This document shows, in pieces, positions 42,953 through 51,727 of a DNA stretch of 64,000 nt. This DNA comes from JAWOJB01 sp046484325 (lineage in GTDB: Bacteria > Actinomycetota > Acidimicrobiia > Spongiisociales > ZC4RG35). The stretch is taken from assembly GCA_046484325.1 (NCBI GenBank), contig JAWOJB010000054.1, positions 1-64,000 of the forward strand, given 5' to 3'. Positions within the stretch are counted from its first letter, which is position 1. Each line of letters starts with the position of its first letter. Below the pieces are notes generated by a model. It was not told the DNA's origin. It worked only from the letters and a program-made list of their open reading frames with translations, and did no database searches. A program made the position numbers and the translations under genes.

Positions 42953-44037
42953 GCCGGGCGGGCGTGATCGGGGCGATCGTCGCCAAGGACCTGAAGGCTT
43001 TCTCACGCGACCGATTCCTCCTCGTCATGACCGCGCTCGGCCTCGTGTTCTACGTGGCCGTCTTCTGGGTGCTGCCCGACACCGTCGACGAGACGATCAC
43101 GCTGGGAGTGGCGCCCGCCGCGGCCGGGGCCCTGCTGGAAGGGATCATCGATCAGGGGGACGGTGGGGTGGATCTGGTGGTCTTCGGGTCTGCCGGCGAG
43201 CTCCGGACGGCGGTGGAGTCGGGAGGGGCCGAGGTGGTGGCGGGAATGAGCTTCCCGCCCGACTTCCTCGAGGCGGTGGCGGCGGGGCGCGAGACGATGG
43301 TGACGGTGTTCGTGCGGGGCGATGCGCCCGAGGTGATCCAGGAGGCCATCGGTGGCATGGTGCGCGAGCTCGCCTACCTGGCGGCGGGGAGCCTGCCTCC
43401 CGTGACCTTCCCCGAGTCGGAGACGGTGGTGCTGGGACCGGATCGGGCGGGGGGTCAGGTGTCGATGCAGGAGCGGATGCGGCCCCTGTTCGCGTTCTTC
43501 GTGCTGCTCGTGGAGACGTTCGCCCTGGCCACCCTGGTCGCCTCCGAGATCCAGAGCCGGACCGCCACCGCCATCGTGGTCTCGCCGGCCCGGATCTCCG
43601 ACTTCCTCGCCGCCAAGGGCCTGTTCGGCACCGGCCTGGCGTTCACCGAGGCGCTCCTGCTGATGGCGCTGCTCGGTGCCCTGGTCTCCAACGTCCCCAC
43701 CATCCTCGTCGTGTTGCTGCTCGGCAGCGTGCTCGTCACCGGGTTCGGGCTGCTGGCCGGGGCGACCGGGAAGGATTTCGTCGGGATTCTCTTCTGGAGC
43801 ATGCTCTTCATGGTCCCGCTGTCGATCCCCGCCTTCGGGGTGCTGTTCCCCGGCTCGGCCTCGGGCCTGGTCCGCATCCTCCCCTCGTGGGGTCTGGTCG
43901 AGGGGATCCTGCTGTCAACCGCCTACGGGGTGCCGCTGTCGGGCCTCGGGACCGAGATGGCCGCCCTGACCGGTTGGGTGGTCGTGGTGTTCGCTGCGGG
44001 CTGGTGGACGCTGCGAAGGAGGGTGATGTCGCTATGA
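42949..44037 (+). CDS. ABC-2 type transporter permease (first)
   Basis: 362 aa. One N-terminal membrane helix (FLLVMTALGLVFYVAVFWVL), a large extracytoplasmic domain (about 45-180) and five C-terminal helices, with EIQSRTATAIVVSPARISDFLAAK as the coupling region. Typical NatB/YhaP-like layout for export of a drug, sodium or lipid; cargo unknown. Confidence 0.9.
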   Translation: MSRAGVIGAIVAKDLKAFSRDRFLLVMTALGLVFYVAVFWVLPDTVDETITLGVAPAAAGALLEGIIDQGDGGVDLVVFGSAGELRTAVESGGAEVVAGMSFPPDFLEAVAAGRETMVTVFVRGDAPEVIQEAIGGMVRELAYLAAGSLPPVTFPESETVVLGPDRAGGQVSMQERMRPLFAFFVLLVETFALATLVASEIQSRTATAIVVSPARISDFLAAKGLFGTGLAFTEALLLMALLGALVSNVPTILVVLLLGSVLVTGFGLLAGATGKDFVGILFWSMLFMVPLSIPAFGVLFPGSASGLVRILPSWGLVEGILLSTAYGVPLSGLGTEMAALTGWVVVVFAAGWWTLRRRVMSL

Positions 44038-45155
44038 GACCGGCCAACGTCGGGCGCCTCCTGGCCAAGGACCTCCGGCTCGGCCCGCGGTCTCCGTTCT
44101 TCCTCTGGGCCTTCGTCCTGCCCGTCTTCATCACGCTCCTGGTCCAGGTGGTGTTCGGCGGCCTCTTCGATCCCGCCCCCCGCCTGGGGATCGTCGACCG
44201 GGGCGACTCCGCGATCGTCGACGAGGCGCTCGCACTGGGCGGGATCGAGGTCACCGTGCTCGGCGACGAGGAGATGCTCCTCGACATGGTCGAGCGGAAC
44301 GCCCTCGACGCCGGTCTGATCCTCGCCCCCGGGTTCGACGAGGCGGTGGTCGCCGGCCGCCGGCCACTGCTCGAGCTCTACGTGGGTGGGGAGAGCCTCG
44401 CCTCGAATCGCATCCTGATCGCGCTCACGGCCGTCGACCTGGTGCGTGGTGTCGCCGGAGAGCCTGCCCCCGTCGAGGTGGAGGTGGTGAGCCTGGGACA
44501 GGAGACGCTCGACCTCGCGGTGAGGTTGCTCCCATTCCTCGTGGTGTTCACCGTCGCGATCGCCGGGGCGATGGTGCCCGCCTCCTCGCTCGTCGACGAG
44601 AAGGAGCGCCACACGCTCGAGGCGCTGCTCACCACCCCGGTCACCATCGAGGACGTGTTCGTCGCCAAGGGCGCCCTCGGGGTCGGACTCGGAGTGCTGA
44701 CCGGGGTCATGACGCTCCTGCTGAACGGGGCGTTCGGCGGGGCGTGGGTGGCCACCATCCTGGCGCTGACCCTGGGTGGCCTCATGATGGCGGAGTTCGG
44801 CCTCCTGCTCGGCGCCTGGGCGAGGGACAGCAACACGATGTTCGCAGCCTGGAAGGGCGGGGCGATCCTGCTCATCTTCCCGGTGATCTTCCCGATCTTC
44901 CCGGATCTCCCCCAGTGGATCGCCCGCCTCGGTCCCACGTTCTACTTTCTCGACCCGATCTTCCGGATCTCCGTCGAGGGTGCCGGGCTCGCTCAGGTCC
45001 GGCTCGAGCTCCTGATCGCGACCGGGATCTGCATCGCCCTCGTGCCGGTGGTGGCCGCCATGGCCCGGCGGCTGGAGCGCACAATGGGGGAGGGTGCCGG
45101 CGTACCGCTCAGCCCCGCCACCGAGGAGGAGGAAGCCGAGCCGGTCGGGGTGTGA
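44034..45155 (+). CDS. ABC-2 type transporter permease (second)
   Basis: 373 aa, same layout as the preceding permease: N-terminal helix FFLWAFVLPVFITLLVQVVF, external domain (about 40-160), five helices, with ASSLVDEKERHTLEALLTTPVTIEDVFVAK as the coupling region. The two probably form a heterodimer. An acidic tail (ATEEEEAEPVGV) is cytoplasmic. ATGA overlap with the first permease. Confidence 0.9.
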   Translation: MRPANVGRLLAKDLRLGPRSPFFLWAFVLPVFITLLVQVVFGGLFDPAPRLGIVDRGDSAIVDEALALGGIEVTVLGDEEMLLDMVERNALDAGLILAPGFDEAVVAGRRPLLELYVGGESLASNRILIALTAVDLVRGVAGEPAPVEVEVVSLGQETLDLAVRLLPFLVVFTVAIAGAMVPASSLVDEKERHTLEALLTTPVTIEDVFVAKGALGVGLGVLTGVMTLLLNGAFGGAWVATILALTLGGLMMAEFGLLLGAWARDSNTMFAAWKGGAILLIFPVIFPIFPDLPQWIARLGPTFYFLDPIFRISVEGAGLAQVRLELLIATGICIALVPVVAAMARRLERTMGEGAGVPLSPATEEEEAEPVGV

Positions 45156-45167
45156 GGCATCCGCCGG

Positions 45168-45173
45168 TACGCT
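45168..45173 (+). promoter_or_regulatory. -10 box for importer operon
   Basis: TACGCT, 8 nt before GTG 45182. Confidence 0.5.
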
Positions 45174-45181
45174 GACCCACC

Positions 45182-46135
45182 GTGATGCTCCGAGTCATGG
45201 TCGCCGCCGTCCTGCCCTCCGTCCTCGCAGCTGCGTGCGGTGGCGGAGGCGGTTCCACGTTGACGATCTACACCTCGGTCACCCAGGACACGGTCGAATC
45301 GGTGGTCGCCGGGTTCTCCGAGGTCGAGCCCGGGGTGGAGGTGGTCGTGTTCCGGGCCCCCACCGGAGAGCTGGCCGCCCGCATCGCCGCCGAGCTCGCC
45401 TCCGGCGACCTTGGCGCCGACGTCCTCTGGCTCACCGAGCCGCTGTCGATGTACCGCTACCGGGAGCAGGGCCTGCTCCAGGTGTGGCAGCCTGCCGGGG
45501 CGGACGCGCTACCGCCCGAACTGGTCGAGGACGCCTTCTGGGGGACCCGACGGATGCACATGGTGGTGGTGACCGGATCCTCGCCACCGGTCGAGGTCAC
45601 CACCTGGGACGACGTCCGCAACCCCGATCTGCGCGTGGTTATCCCGGACCCGGGCCTCGCCGGCTCGGCCCTCGCCGTGCTCGGCTACGTCGCCCTCACC
45701 CCCGGGTTGGGAATGGACTTCTACCGCGACCTCGCCGCCAACGGTGCTGGACAGGCCTCGGCTCCGGGCGACGTCGTCACCGCGGTCGCCGAGGGACGGT
45801 TCGACGCCGGGATCACGCTCGAGCAGCCCGCCCGGGTCGCCGCCGCCGCCGGATCCCCGCTCCGGATCGCCTGGCCTTCGCCGGGGGCGATCACGTTCGG
45901 CAGCCCGATCGCCGTGGTCGACGGCGCCGGTACGGCCGCCGAAGCCTTCGTCGAGTACGCGCTGTCCGAGGGGGGACAGACCCGGATTGCCGCCACCGGA
46001 TGGTTCCCGGCCCGGCGGGGGGTGGGCGGTCCCGAGCTGCCGCCCGGAGCAGACGAGGTGTTCCCCGACTGGGAGTCGCTGTCCGGCCAGGAGTCGGGCC
46101 TGCTCGACGAGTACCGGTCCATCTTCGACGGTTGA
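45182..46135 (+). CDS. ABC importer solute-binding lipoprotein (Fbp/Thi type)
   Basis: 317 aa. Signal with lipobox AAAC, then a periplasmic-binding fold of the iron/thiamine/2-aminoethylphosphonate class: LTIYTSVTQDTVESVVAGF, DVLWLTEPLSMYRYREQGLL, VVIPDPGLAGSALAVLGYV and GWFPARRGV. Whether Fe(III), thiamine or phosphonate is bound cannot be told; the paired iron-ligand tyrosines of FbpA are not evident. First gene of a three-gene importer. Confidence 0.85.
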   Translation: MMLRVMVAAVLPSVLAAACGGGGGSTLTIYTSVTQDTVESVVAGFSEVEPGVEVVVFRAPTGELAARIAAELASGDLGADVLWLTEPLSMYRYREQGLLQVWQPAGADALPPELVEDAFWGTRRMHMVVVTGSSPPVEVTTWDDVRNPDLRVVIPDPGLAGSALAVLGYVALTPGLGMDFYRDLAANGAGQASAPGDVVTAVAEGRFDAGITLEQPARVAAAAGSPLRIAWPSPGAITFGSPIAVVDGAGTAAEAFVEYALSEGGQTRIAATGWFPARRGVGGPELPPGADEVFPDWESLSGQESGLLDEYRSIFDG

Positions 46136-46136
46136 G

Positions 46137-47735
46137 GTGACCGCCCCAAGCCGTTTCCGGGCCGTGGCCGGGTGGATAGCGGTCGCCGCGTTCGTCGCGG
46201 TCCCGCTTCTGCGTCTCGCCGCCGGGGCGTCGGGCTCGGCGATCGGCGAGGTGGTCGCCGACCCCCGGACGGCGCAAGCGCTGGCCGGGAGCCTCCTGAC
46301 ATCGGCGCCCGCCGCCGTCCTCGCCACCTTCCTCGGCACCCTGTTCGCCTACGCCACCGAACGGATGGCCGTTCCCGGCCGGATGGTGCTCCGGTTGCTG
46401 GTGCTGGCACCGCTGATCATTCCCCCGTTCGTGTCGGCGATCTCGATCGAGCTGACCTACGGCCCGTTTGGGCTTCTCGACGCCCTCACCGGGGTGCGAG
46501 CCACCTGGATCGAGGGCCCGATCGGGGTGGCCCTGGTCATCGCCGTCAACGCGATGCCGCTCGCCTACCTCGCGGCGGTCGCCGCCCTGGCGTCCGGTTC
46601 GGAGGTCGAGGCCGAACGGGCTGGGCGGGTCTCGGGAGCCTCCGCCCTCCGGGTGTTCACGACCATCACACTGCCCATGCTCCGCCCGGCCGCCGCCGGT
46701 GGTGCCCTCCTCGCCTTCGTGTTCGGCCTCAACAGCTTCGGGGTGCCGATCGTCCTCGGCACGCCGGCGGGCTTCGACACCCTCACGACCGAGGTGTACC
46801 GGGGGCTGGTGCGATCCGCCGACCCGGCCGCCTTCGACCGGGTGGTCGTGCTGGCCACGGTGCTCGCCGTGCTCGGACTCCTCACGGTGCTCCTGCTCGA
46901 CCGGGCAGGCGGTACCGGCGTCCTCGCCGTTCGGGCCGGGCCGAGCGGCGGGGCCGTACCGGCGGCGCCCGCCAAGATGGCGGCGGCCGCCATCTGGGGG
47001 TGGTCGCTGCTGGTGGTGGTCATCCCGGTCGCCGGCCTCGTCGTGCGGTCGCTGGTGCCGGCCCCCGGCGTTCCGCCGGTCCCGGCCAACTGGTCGCTCG
47101 GCAACTTCGCCGGGCTGTTCGACACCCGGACCCTCTCGGCGCTCGGCCGCAGCACGGCGCTGGCGGCGATAGCAGCGGCGGGCGTGCTCGTGCTGGCGGG
47201 GATCGGGGTGGCCGAGGGTCGGGTGGGCCGCCGGGGGATCGGCATCGCCGGAGCCCTCGGCTATGCCGTGCCGGGGTCGGCGCTGGCGGTGGCCGTGTTG
47301 CTCGCCTATCGAGTGCCGCTCGCAGACACGCTGGCCATCATTCTCGTCGCCTACCTGGCCAAGTTCTGGGCTCTCGGGCACCGTTCGCTGGCCGGGGCCG
47401 CCGTCCGTCTCGGTGACGACCCCCTCCGAGCGGCCAGAGCATCGGGCGCCTCCGGATTCACCCTGATCCGGACGGTGGTCGTGCCGTCACTAGCCCCTGC
47501 CCTCGTCGCCGCCGGCCTGCTCGTGTTCCTGTTCGGACTCCACGAGTTGACGATGTCGAGCCTGCTCCGCGGCCCGGGGACCGATACCCTCGCCGTCGTC
47601 GTGCTCGACGTACAGCAACTCGGCGACGCCGGCCGGACCTCGGCCCTCGCCGTCGTCCTCACCTTGCTCGTCGTGGCGGCCTCGGTGCCGCTGGTGGCCG
47701 CCCGTAGGTCGTGGCGCCGGGTGACGGGGACGTGA
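46137..47735 (+). CDS. ABC importer permease with two fused MetI domains
   Basis: 532 aa, about 12 membrane helices in two homologous halves, as in FbpB/ThiP. Coupling helices: EAERAGRVSGASALRVFTTITLPML (first half) and DPLRAARASGASGFTLIRTVVVPSL (second). GTG 46137 is 1 nt after the binding-protein stop. The stop overlaps the ATPase start. Confidence 0.92.
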   Translation: MTAPSRFRAVAGWIAVAAFVAVPLLRLAAGASGSAIGEVVADPRTAQALAGSLLTSAPAAVLATFLGTLFAYATERMAVPGRMVLRLLVLAPLIIPPFVSAISIELTYGPFGLLDALTGVRATWIEGPIGVALVIAVNAMPLAYLAAVAALASGSEVEAERAGRVSGASALRVFTTITLPMLRPAAAGGALLAFVFGLNSFGVPIVLGTPAGFDTLTTEVYRGLVRSADPAAFDRVVVLATVLAVLGLLTVLLLDRAGGTGVLAVRAGPSGGAVPAAPAKMAAAAIWGWSLLVVVIPVAGLVVRSLVPAPGVPPVPANWSLGNFAGLFDTRTLSALGRSTALAAIAAAGVLVLAGIGVAEGRVGRRGIGIAGALGYAVPGSALAVAVLLAYRVPLADTLAIILVAYLAKFWALGHRSLAGAAVRLGDDPLRAARASGASGFTLIRTVVVPSLAPALVAAGLLVFLFGLHELTMSSLLRGPGTDTLAVVVLDVQQLGDAGRTSALAVVLTLLVVAASVPLVAARRSWRRVTGT

Positions 47736-48784
47736 CGCCCGCCCTCCGGATGGCGGGGGTGAGGGCGGGATACGGACCGGTGGTCGTCCTCGACGACGTC
47801 GACCTCGAGGTGGCGCCCGCCGAGAGCGTGGTCATGCTCGGGCCGTCGGGATCCGGCAAGACCACGCTGCTCAACGTGGCATCCGGCTTCCTGGCGGTGG
47901 GCGCGGGCACGGTAGAGATCGGGGGCCGTGTGGTCGACGGGATGGGTGGGCGCCCGGTCGCACCCGAGGATCGCTCGATCGGCGTGGTGTTCCAGTCCCA
48001 CGCCTTGTGGCCGCACCTGAGCGCCCTCGACACCGTCGCCTATCCGCTCCGGCGCGCCGGGCTCCCGGCTGCCGCCGCCCGGGCCCAGGCCGCCGAGTTG
48101 CTCGACCGGCTCGGCGTGGGTGACGCCCGTCACCGCCGCCCAGGTGAGCTCTCGGGCGGCCAGCAGCAGCGGGTGGGGGTCGCCCGGGCCCTCGCCCGTC
48201 GCCCCTCGTTGCTGCTGCTCGACGAGCCCACGGCCAATCTCGACGCCCCGCTGCGAGACGTGCTCCAGGACGAGCTCCGCATCCTGCGAGCCGAGGCCGG
48301 GGTGGCGGCGCTGTACGCCACCCACGATGCGGCAGAGGCATTGGCGGTGGCGGACCGCCTCGTCCTCATGAGGGATGGACGGATCGTGCAGGAGGGCTCG
48401 CCGGTCGACGTCTACGAGTGCCCGGTGGACGTGTGGGCAGCCCGGCTCACAGGCCCGGCCACGACCATGAAGGGCCGGGTCACCGGAGCGAGCCTGGTCA
48501 TGGGCGAGATCACCGTGGCGCCCCGGGGGCTTCCGGATTCGGAGGGGGAGTGGGACGTGCTCGTCCGGCCCGAGTGGGCCGGGCTGGGCGGACCGCTGGC
48601 AGGCACGGTCGAGTCGGTCGCCTATCGGGGTGCCCACACCGACGTGCGCCTCGTCACCCCGGGGGGCGAGGTGCTCGTGCGGGCGCCGGGTCGGGCTCCC
48701 GCCCGACGGGGGGATCACCCGGGCTGGAGCCTCCATAGGGTGTGGCCGCTGGGCCGGGCGGCGACCCCGTTCCCCACGCCGTGA
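47732..48784 (+). CDS. ABC importer ATP-binding protein (FbpC/PotA type)
   Basis: 350 aa. Walker A GPSGSGKTT, Q-loop VFQSHALWPHLSALD, signature LSGGQQQRVGVARAL, Walker B LLLLDEPTANLD, H-loop YATHDAAEAL, then a C-terminal TOBE/OB regulatory domain (about 235-350). GTG 47732 overlaps the permease stop. Its last 131 bp overlap the 3' end of the convergent gene on the other strand. Confidence 0.93.
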   Translation: MTPALRMAGVRAGYGPVVVLDDVDLEVAPAESVVMLGPSGSGKTTLLNVASGFLAVGAGTVEIGGRVVDGMGGRPVAPEDRSIGVVFQSHALWPHLSALDTVAYPLRRAGLPAAAARAQAAELLDRLGVGDARHRRPGELSGGQQQRVGVARALARRPSLLLLDEPTANLDAPLRDVLQDELRILRAEAGVAALYATHDAAEALAVADRLVLMRDGRIVQEGSPVDVYECPVDVWAARLTGPATTMKGRVTGASLVMGEITVAPRGLPDSEGEWDVLVRPEWAGLGGPLAGTVESVAYRGAHTDVRLVTPGGEVLVRAPGRAPARRGDHPGWSLHRVWPLGRAATPFPTP

Positions 48785-49322
48785 GCGCCGCCGCAGCCAG
48801 GACGTGCCAGACCCCGTGGCCCTGGAAGAGCGAGTCGGGCCGGCACCACGGCCATCCCGTTCGCGCCATCGTCCCGATCGCCGCACCGAGGGCGGCGAAG
48901 CCCAGCACGGGGGCCGTCTCGGCGGTAGGCCGTGTGCGTACCTCACGGCCGATGGCGGCGGCGGCGAGCCCCACCGAGACCGGCTGGGCCGCCTTCGGGA
49001 CGGCGGCGAACAGCGCCCCGATCGAGGCCAGCACCGCCCGGCGGCGGGACGGCGACCACCCGTCGGCGGCGATTGCCGCCAGCGACCATGCCAGGGTCAC
49101 GTCGTGGGCCCACACCGATCCCGGCCATCGTGGGCCGTGCGCCAGGAACGAGCCGACTCCGACCAGGGCGGTGAGCGTTGCGAACTCCCGCCGGCCCGGG
49201 CGCCGGCGGGCGATCCAGAGACCGGCCGGAACGAAGGCCAGGCTGGTGAGGGCATTGATGGGCTGGCTGAGCAGGCCGGTGCCGATCCGCTCGCAGTCGG
49301 TGGATCCGAACCCGGGCTCCAT
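48654..49322 (-). CDS. Ceramidase-like (CREST superfamily) membrane protein
   Basis: 222 aa, about six membrane helices. Hallmarks resembling alkaline ceramidase/PAQR folds: DCERIGTGLLSQPINALTSLAF near the N terminus, VGSFLAHGPRW, AHDVTLAW and the late HGVWHVLAA, which together would supply the Zn ligands (Asp/Ser and three His). Substrate unknown. ATG 49322 is chosen because a -10 box lies 6 nt upstream. The C-terminal tail is Pro-rich and overlaps the ABC ATPase gene. Confidence 0.72.
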   Translation of the reverse strand: MEPGFGSTDCERIGTGLLSQPINALTSLAFVPAGLWIARRRPGRREFATLTALVGVGSFLAHGPRWPGSVWAHDVTLAWSLAAIAADGWSPSRRRAVLASIGALFAAVPKAAQPVSVGLAAAAIGREVRTRPTAETAPVLGFAALGAAIGTMARTGWPWCRPDSLFQGHGVWHVLAAAALTAWGTGSPPGPAATPYGGSSPGDPPVGREPDPAPARAPRPPG

Positions 49323-49328
49323 GGCCAC

Positions 49329-49334
49329 AGGCTA
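49329..49334 (-). promoter_or_regulatory. -10 box for leaderless ceramidase-like gene
   Basis: TAGCCT on the minus strand, 6 nt before ATG 49322. Confidence 0.6.
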
Positions 49335-49345
49335 GGCCCGGGCTC

Positions 49346-49911
49346 TCAGGGCAGCAGGGCCGCCTCCGTGACCATGACGTTGGCGAGTTCCATGCCCCCG
49401 AGGGTCCGGGCGACCCGATGCATCGTGTCGGGCGCCGTCTCGGGCCAGGCCCGGCCGTGCTCCCGAACCCCGTGATGGCGGAAGGCCAGCAGGCGGAGCC
49501 GCACCCCCGGGTCGAGTCCGTCGACGAAGCCGGCGTACGCCGCCAGCTCCTCCTCGGAGTCGGTGAGCCCCTCGATGACGAGGAGCCGAACCTCGTGGAG
49601 CCTCCCGGCCCGGTGGAGGAAGCGAATCGAGTCGAGCACGGCAGAGTTGTCCTGGCCCGTGATCCGATGATGGGTCTCGCGGGTCATCGCCTTGAGGTCG
49701 ATCATGGTCCCGTCGAGCACCGGGACGAGGCGGCGCCACCGGGGACACCCAGGCTGCCGTTGGAATCGACCATGGTCGACAGACCCAGATCCTCCTTCAC
49801 CGCCCCGAAGAGCGCCTCGAGGAAGTCGAGCCGCAAGGTGGGCTCGCCACTCGAGACGGTGACCTTCGAGGCGAAGGCGGCGTACGGGCGGATCTCGTCG
49901 GTGCGAGCCGG
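49346..49911 (-). pseudogene. Frameshifted, N-truncated radical SAM activase remnant
   Basis: Reading down the minus strand, KVTVSSGEPTLRLDFLEALFGAVKEDLGL and MVDSNGSLG (radical SAM core after the cluster loop) run in frame directly after the DUF6390-like stop. Near 49740-49750 the frame shifts by one, and coding resumes as RWRRLVPVLDGTMIDLKAMTRETHHRITG through to the stop at 49346. The CxxxCxxC N terminus is absent and SGGE has become SSGE. Broken relative of PflA-like activating enzymes, here next to hydrogenase-maturation genes. Confidence 0.8.
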
Positions 49912-50694
49912 TCACTCCAGCAGATCGCCGGGCCGTCCGACCCGCCGATTGGTGAGGTCGAGCTGGTGCCTGGTGGACCGTTGGAGGTTGGCGAGCTGGC
50001 GATCGGTGAGACGGTCGCACACCCAGTCCCAGTGGAGCGAAACCGCATCGCCCGGCTCGAGGCCAGCGAGGAACCCGCGTCCGTCGATGGCGACCCTGGC
50101 CACCTCGGCCCGAGGGGGTCCCAGGTGGAGCTCGCGCCCGCTCCAGAGCAACGGCCGGCTCTCGACCACCGCTTGATCGCCCACGACGGACACCACTTCG
50201 CCCCAACGGATCCGGCAGCGATCGAGCACGTGCAGTGGATGCGGGCCACGATCCGAGCCGAGCAGGTCGACCCACGGGTAGATGCCGAACACGTGGAAGG
50301 CGTGGTTGGGGACCCCACCTGCCGGCACTCCCTCGGCCAGGCGTCCCCACTCCGGTCCGCTCCGATGCCGGAACCGATCGTCGAGCGACCTGCCGAAGTC
50401 GGACATGTCGATGCGGTCGAGCAGCTCGTTGCCGATCCAGTACGCCTCGACCACGCGGTAGTCGAGGGGGTCTCCGAGCCCGGTCTGCTCGGCGATGAAC
50501 CGAACGTACGGCCAGGCGCCGGTGAACGCCGAGGCCAGCCCGAGCAGGCCCCCGTCGACCGTGCCCGACACCCCGTACTCGAACAGGGCGCGATGGTCGT
50601 CGGGCCCACAGGCGCCCAACTCGTTCGGGGGGTAGCCGTAGCGGATGTAGAGCGCCGCTCCGTCGAGCGTCGCCCTCGGCGCCGTGGTCGTCAC
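49912..50694 (-). CDS. DUF6390-like protein (hydrogenase-associated)
   Basis: 260 aa, no signal or membrane segment. Conserved-looking stretches: YIRYGYPPNELGACGP, HALFEYG-like ALFEYGVSG, HAFHVFGIYPWVDLL, VLDRCRIRWGEVV and SLHWDWVCDRLT. I associate this with a family found beside actinobacterial [NiFe]-hydrogenase maturation genes; its biochemistry is unknown to me. GTG 50694 overlaps the hypC stop (GTGA), supporting one operon. Confidence 0.7.
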   Translation of the reverse strand: MTTTAPRATLDGAALYIRYGYPPNELGACGPDDHRALFEYGVSGTVDGGLLGLASAFTGAWPYVRFIAEQTGLGDPLDYRVVEAYWIGNELLDRIDMSDFGRSLDDRFRHRSGPEWGRLAEGVPAGGVPNHAFHVFGIYPWVDLLGSDRGPHPLHVLDRCRIRWGEVVSVVGDQAVVESRPLLWSGRELHLGPPRAEVARVAIDGRGFLAGLEPGDAVSLHWDWVCDRLTDRQLANLQRSTRHQLDLTNRRVGRPGDLLE

Positions 50695-50915
50695 GCGCCC
50701 ATCTCCGCCCGCAGGGCCCGGGCCTCGGCGGCGTCGGCGGGGTCGAGCACCTGTACGGGGAAGCCGATGTGGATCAGCACCGAGTCGCCGGGGCGAGCCT
50801 CGGGAACGTAGATCAGGGCGACGGTCTCGGTGCGGCCTTCGCGATCGACCTCGGCCATGGGGACACCGTCCTCGTCCCACACCCTCAGGACGGTGGCGAG
50901 GGCTCCGAGGCACAT
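50691..50915 (-). CDS. hypC: HypC/HupF-family hydrogenase maturation chaperone
   Basis: 74 aa. Starts MCLG with the essential N-terminal Cys2, then a small OB barrel with VALIYVPEARPGDSVLIHIGFPVQVLD, the family signature. HypC carries the Fe(CN)2CO unit with HypD and chaperones the large subunit. No hypD, hypE or hydrogenase structural gene is in the window. The normally conserved Pro after the MCxA/G stretch is replaced (GALATVL). Confidence 0.88.
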   Translation of the reverse strand: MCLGALATVLRVWDEDGVPMAEVDREGRTETVALIYVPEARPGDSVLIHIGFPVQVLDPADAAEARALRAEMGA

Positions 50916-51029
50916 CAGCAGACCGCCACGACTCGGCGCATGTCGTCATCTCAGCAGCGGCACACCGTGGCGGCAAGGGCCGGTCGGCCGCGGGATGCGG
51001 GCGAACGGCCCCGATGCGAGCATGGCGGC

Positions 51030-51419
51030 GTGTTGCCCCTCTTCGTCTACGGCACGCTGCGTCCGGGGGAGAGGGCGTGGCGCTGGTACCTCGGGCGGCT
51101 GGCCGTCCGCCACCGGCCCGGGCTCCTCGACGGCTACGGGCTGTACGGGCGAACCCGTCCTTTTCCGTTCGCAGCACCTGCCCCCGGCCTGGCGGTGGTC
51201 GGCGAACTCGTCTGGGTCGAGCCGGGCGCCGGCGAGCCGGTGCTCCGGCGCCTCGACGAGTACGAGGGCGCCGTCGGGCCGGATCCGCTCTACCTCCGCG
51301 AGCAGGCGGAGATCATCACCGACGAGGGGCCGCGCAACGCCTGGGTGTGGGTGGCCGGTACCCGACTCCGGCCCGATCCCGGCGAGCTGATCGTCTCGGG
51401 CGACTGGCTCGGTCGCTAG
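51030..51419 (+). CDS. Gamma-glutamylcyclotransferase-like (GGCT/AIG2) protein
   Basis: 129 aa. LFVYGTLRPGE is the family substrate-binding loop and RRLDEYEGA carries the catalytic Glu. Members release 5-oxoproline from gamma-glutamyl compounds. GTG 51030 places the motif at residue 4. The stop codon overlaps the stop of the convergent gene (51416-51419). Interesting beside the gamma-glutamyl cluster at 30-34 kb, but not linked to it. Confidence 0.88.
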   Translation: MLPLFVYGTLRPGERAWRWYLGRLAVRHRPGLLDGYGLYGRTRPFPFAAPAPGLAVVGELVWVEPGAGEPVLRRLDEYEGAVGPDPLYLREQAEIITDEGPRNAWVWVAGTRLRPDPGELIVSGDWLGR

Positions 51420-51715
51420 AAGGGTGGCTCGGCCAGCCCGACCACCTTCACCCGGATCATGCCGGGGCCGGCGTCGTCGAGCTTGGGCCCGACCTGGGCT
51501 CGCCCCCGGCTGCCATCGTTCAGCTCGACGATGGTCGTGAGGCTCTTCGCCTCGAGACAGGAGCCGGACGACACCGTGAGGGTGCCCGACCAGGCGGGCA
51601 CGTCGGGATCCGTCACGGAGAGCTCGCCCTTCCCGACGTCGAGCAGCCAGCCGAGGCCGGCGTCGAGAACCCTCACCACCCCTACGTAGGTCGAGGTGGG
51701 GGCCGTCGTGGTCAT
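51416..51715 (-). CDS. Small hypothetical protein
   Basis: 99 aa, no signal peptide, predicted mostly beta (VGVVRVLDAGLGWLLDVGKGELSV; SGTLTVSSGSCLEAKSLTTIVEL; IRVKVVGLAEPPF). One Cys. A leaderless -10 box 6 nt upstream supports it as a real gene. No family recognised. Confidence 0.6.
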   Translation of the reverse strand: MTTTAPTSTYVGVVRVLDAGLGWLLDVGKGELSVTDPDVPAWSGTLTVSSGSCLEAKSLTTIVELNDGSRGRAQVGPKLDDAGPGMIRVKVVGLAEPPF

Positions 51716-51721
51716 GGCTCG

Positions 51722-51727
51722 AGGTTA
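51722..51727 (-). promoter_or_regulatory. -10 box for leaderless gene at 51715
   Basis: TAACCT on the minus strand, 6 nt before ATG 51715. Confidence 0.55.

Noticed and set aside
45182..48784. Assigning the importer specifically to ferric iron
   Set aside because: The binding protein lacks a clear paired-Tyr iron site, and no Fur box was seen.
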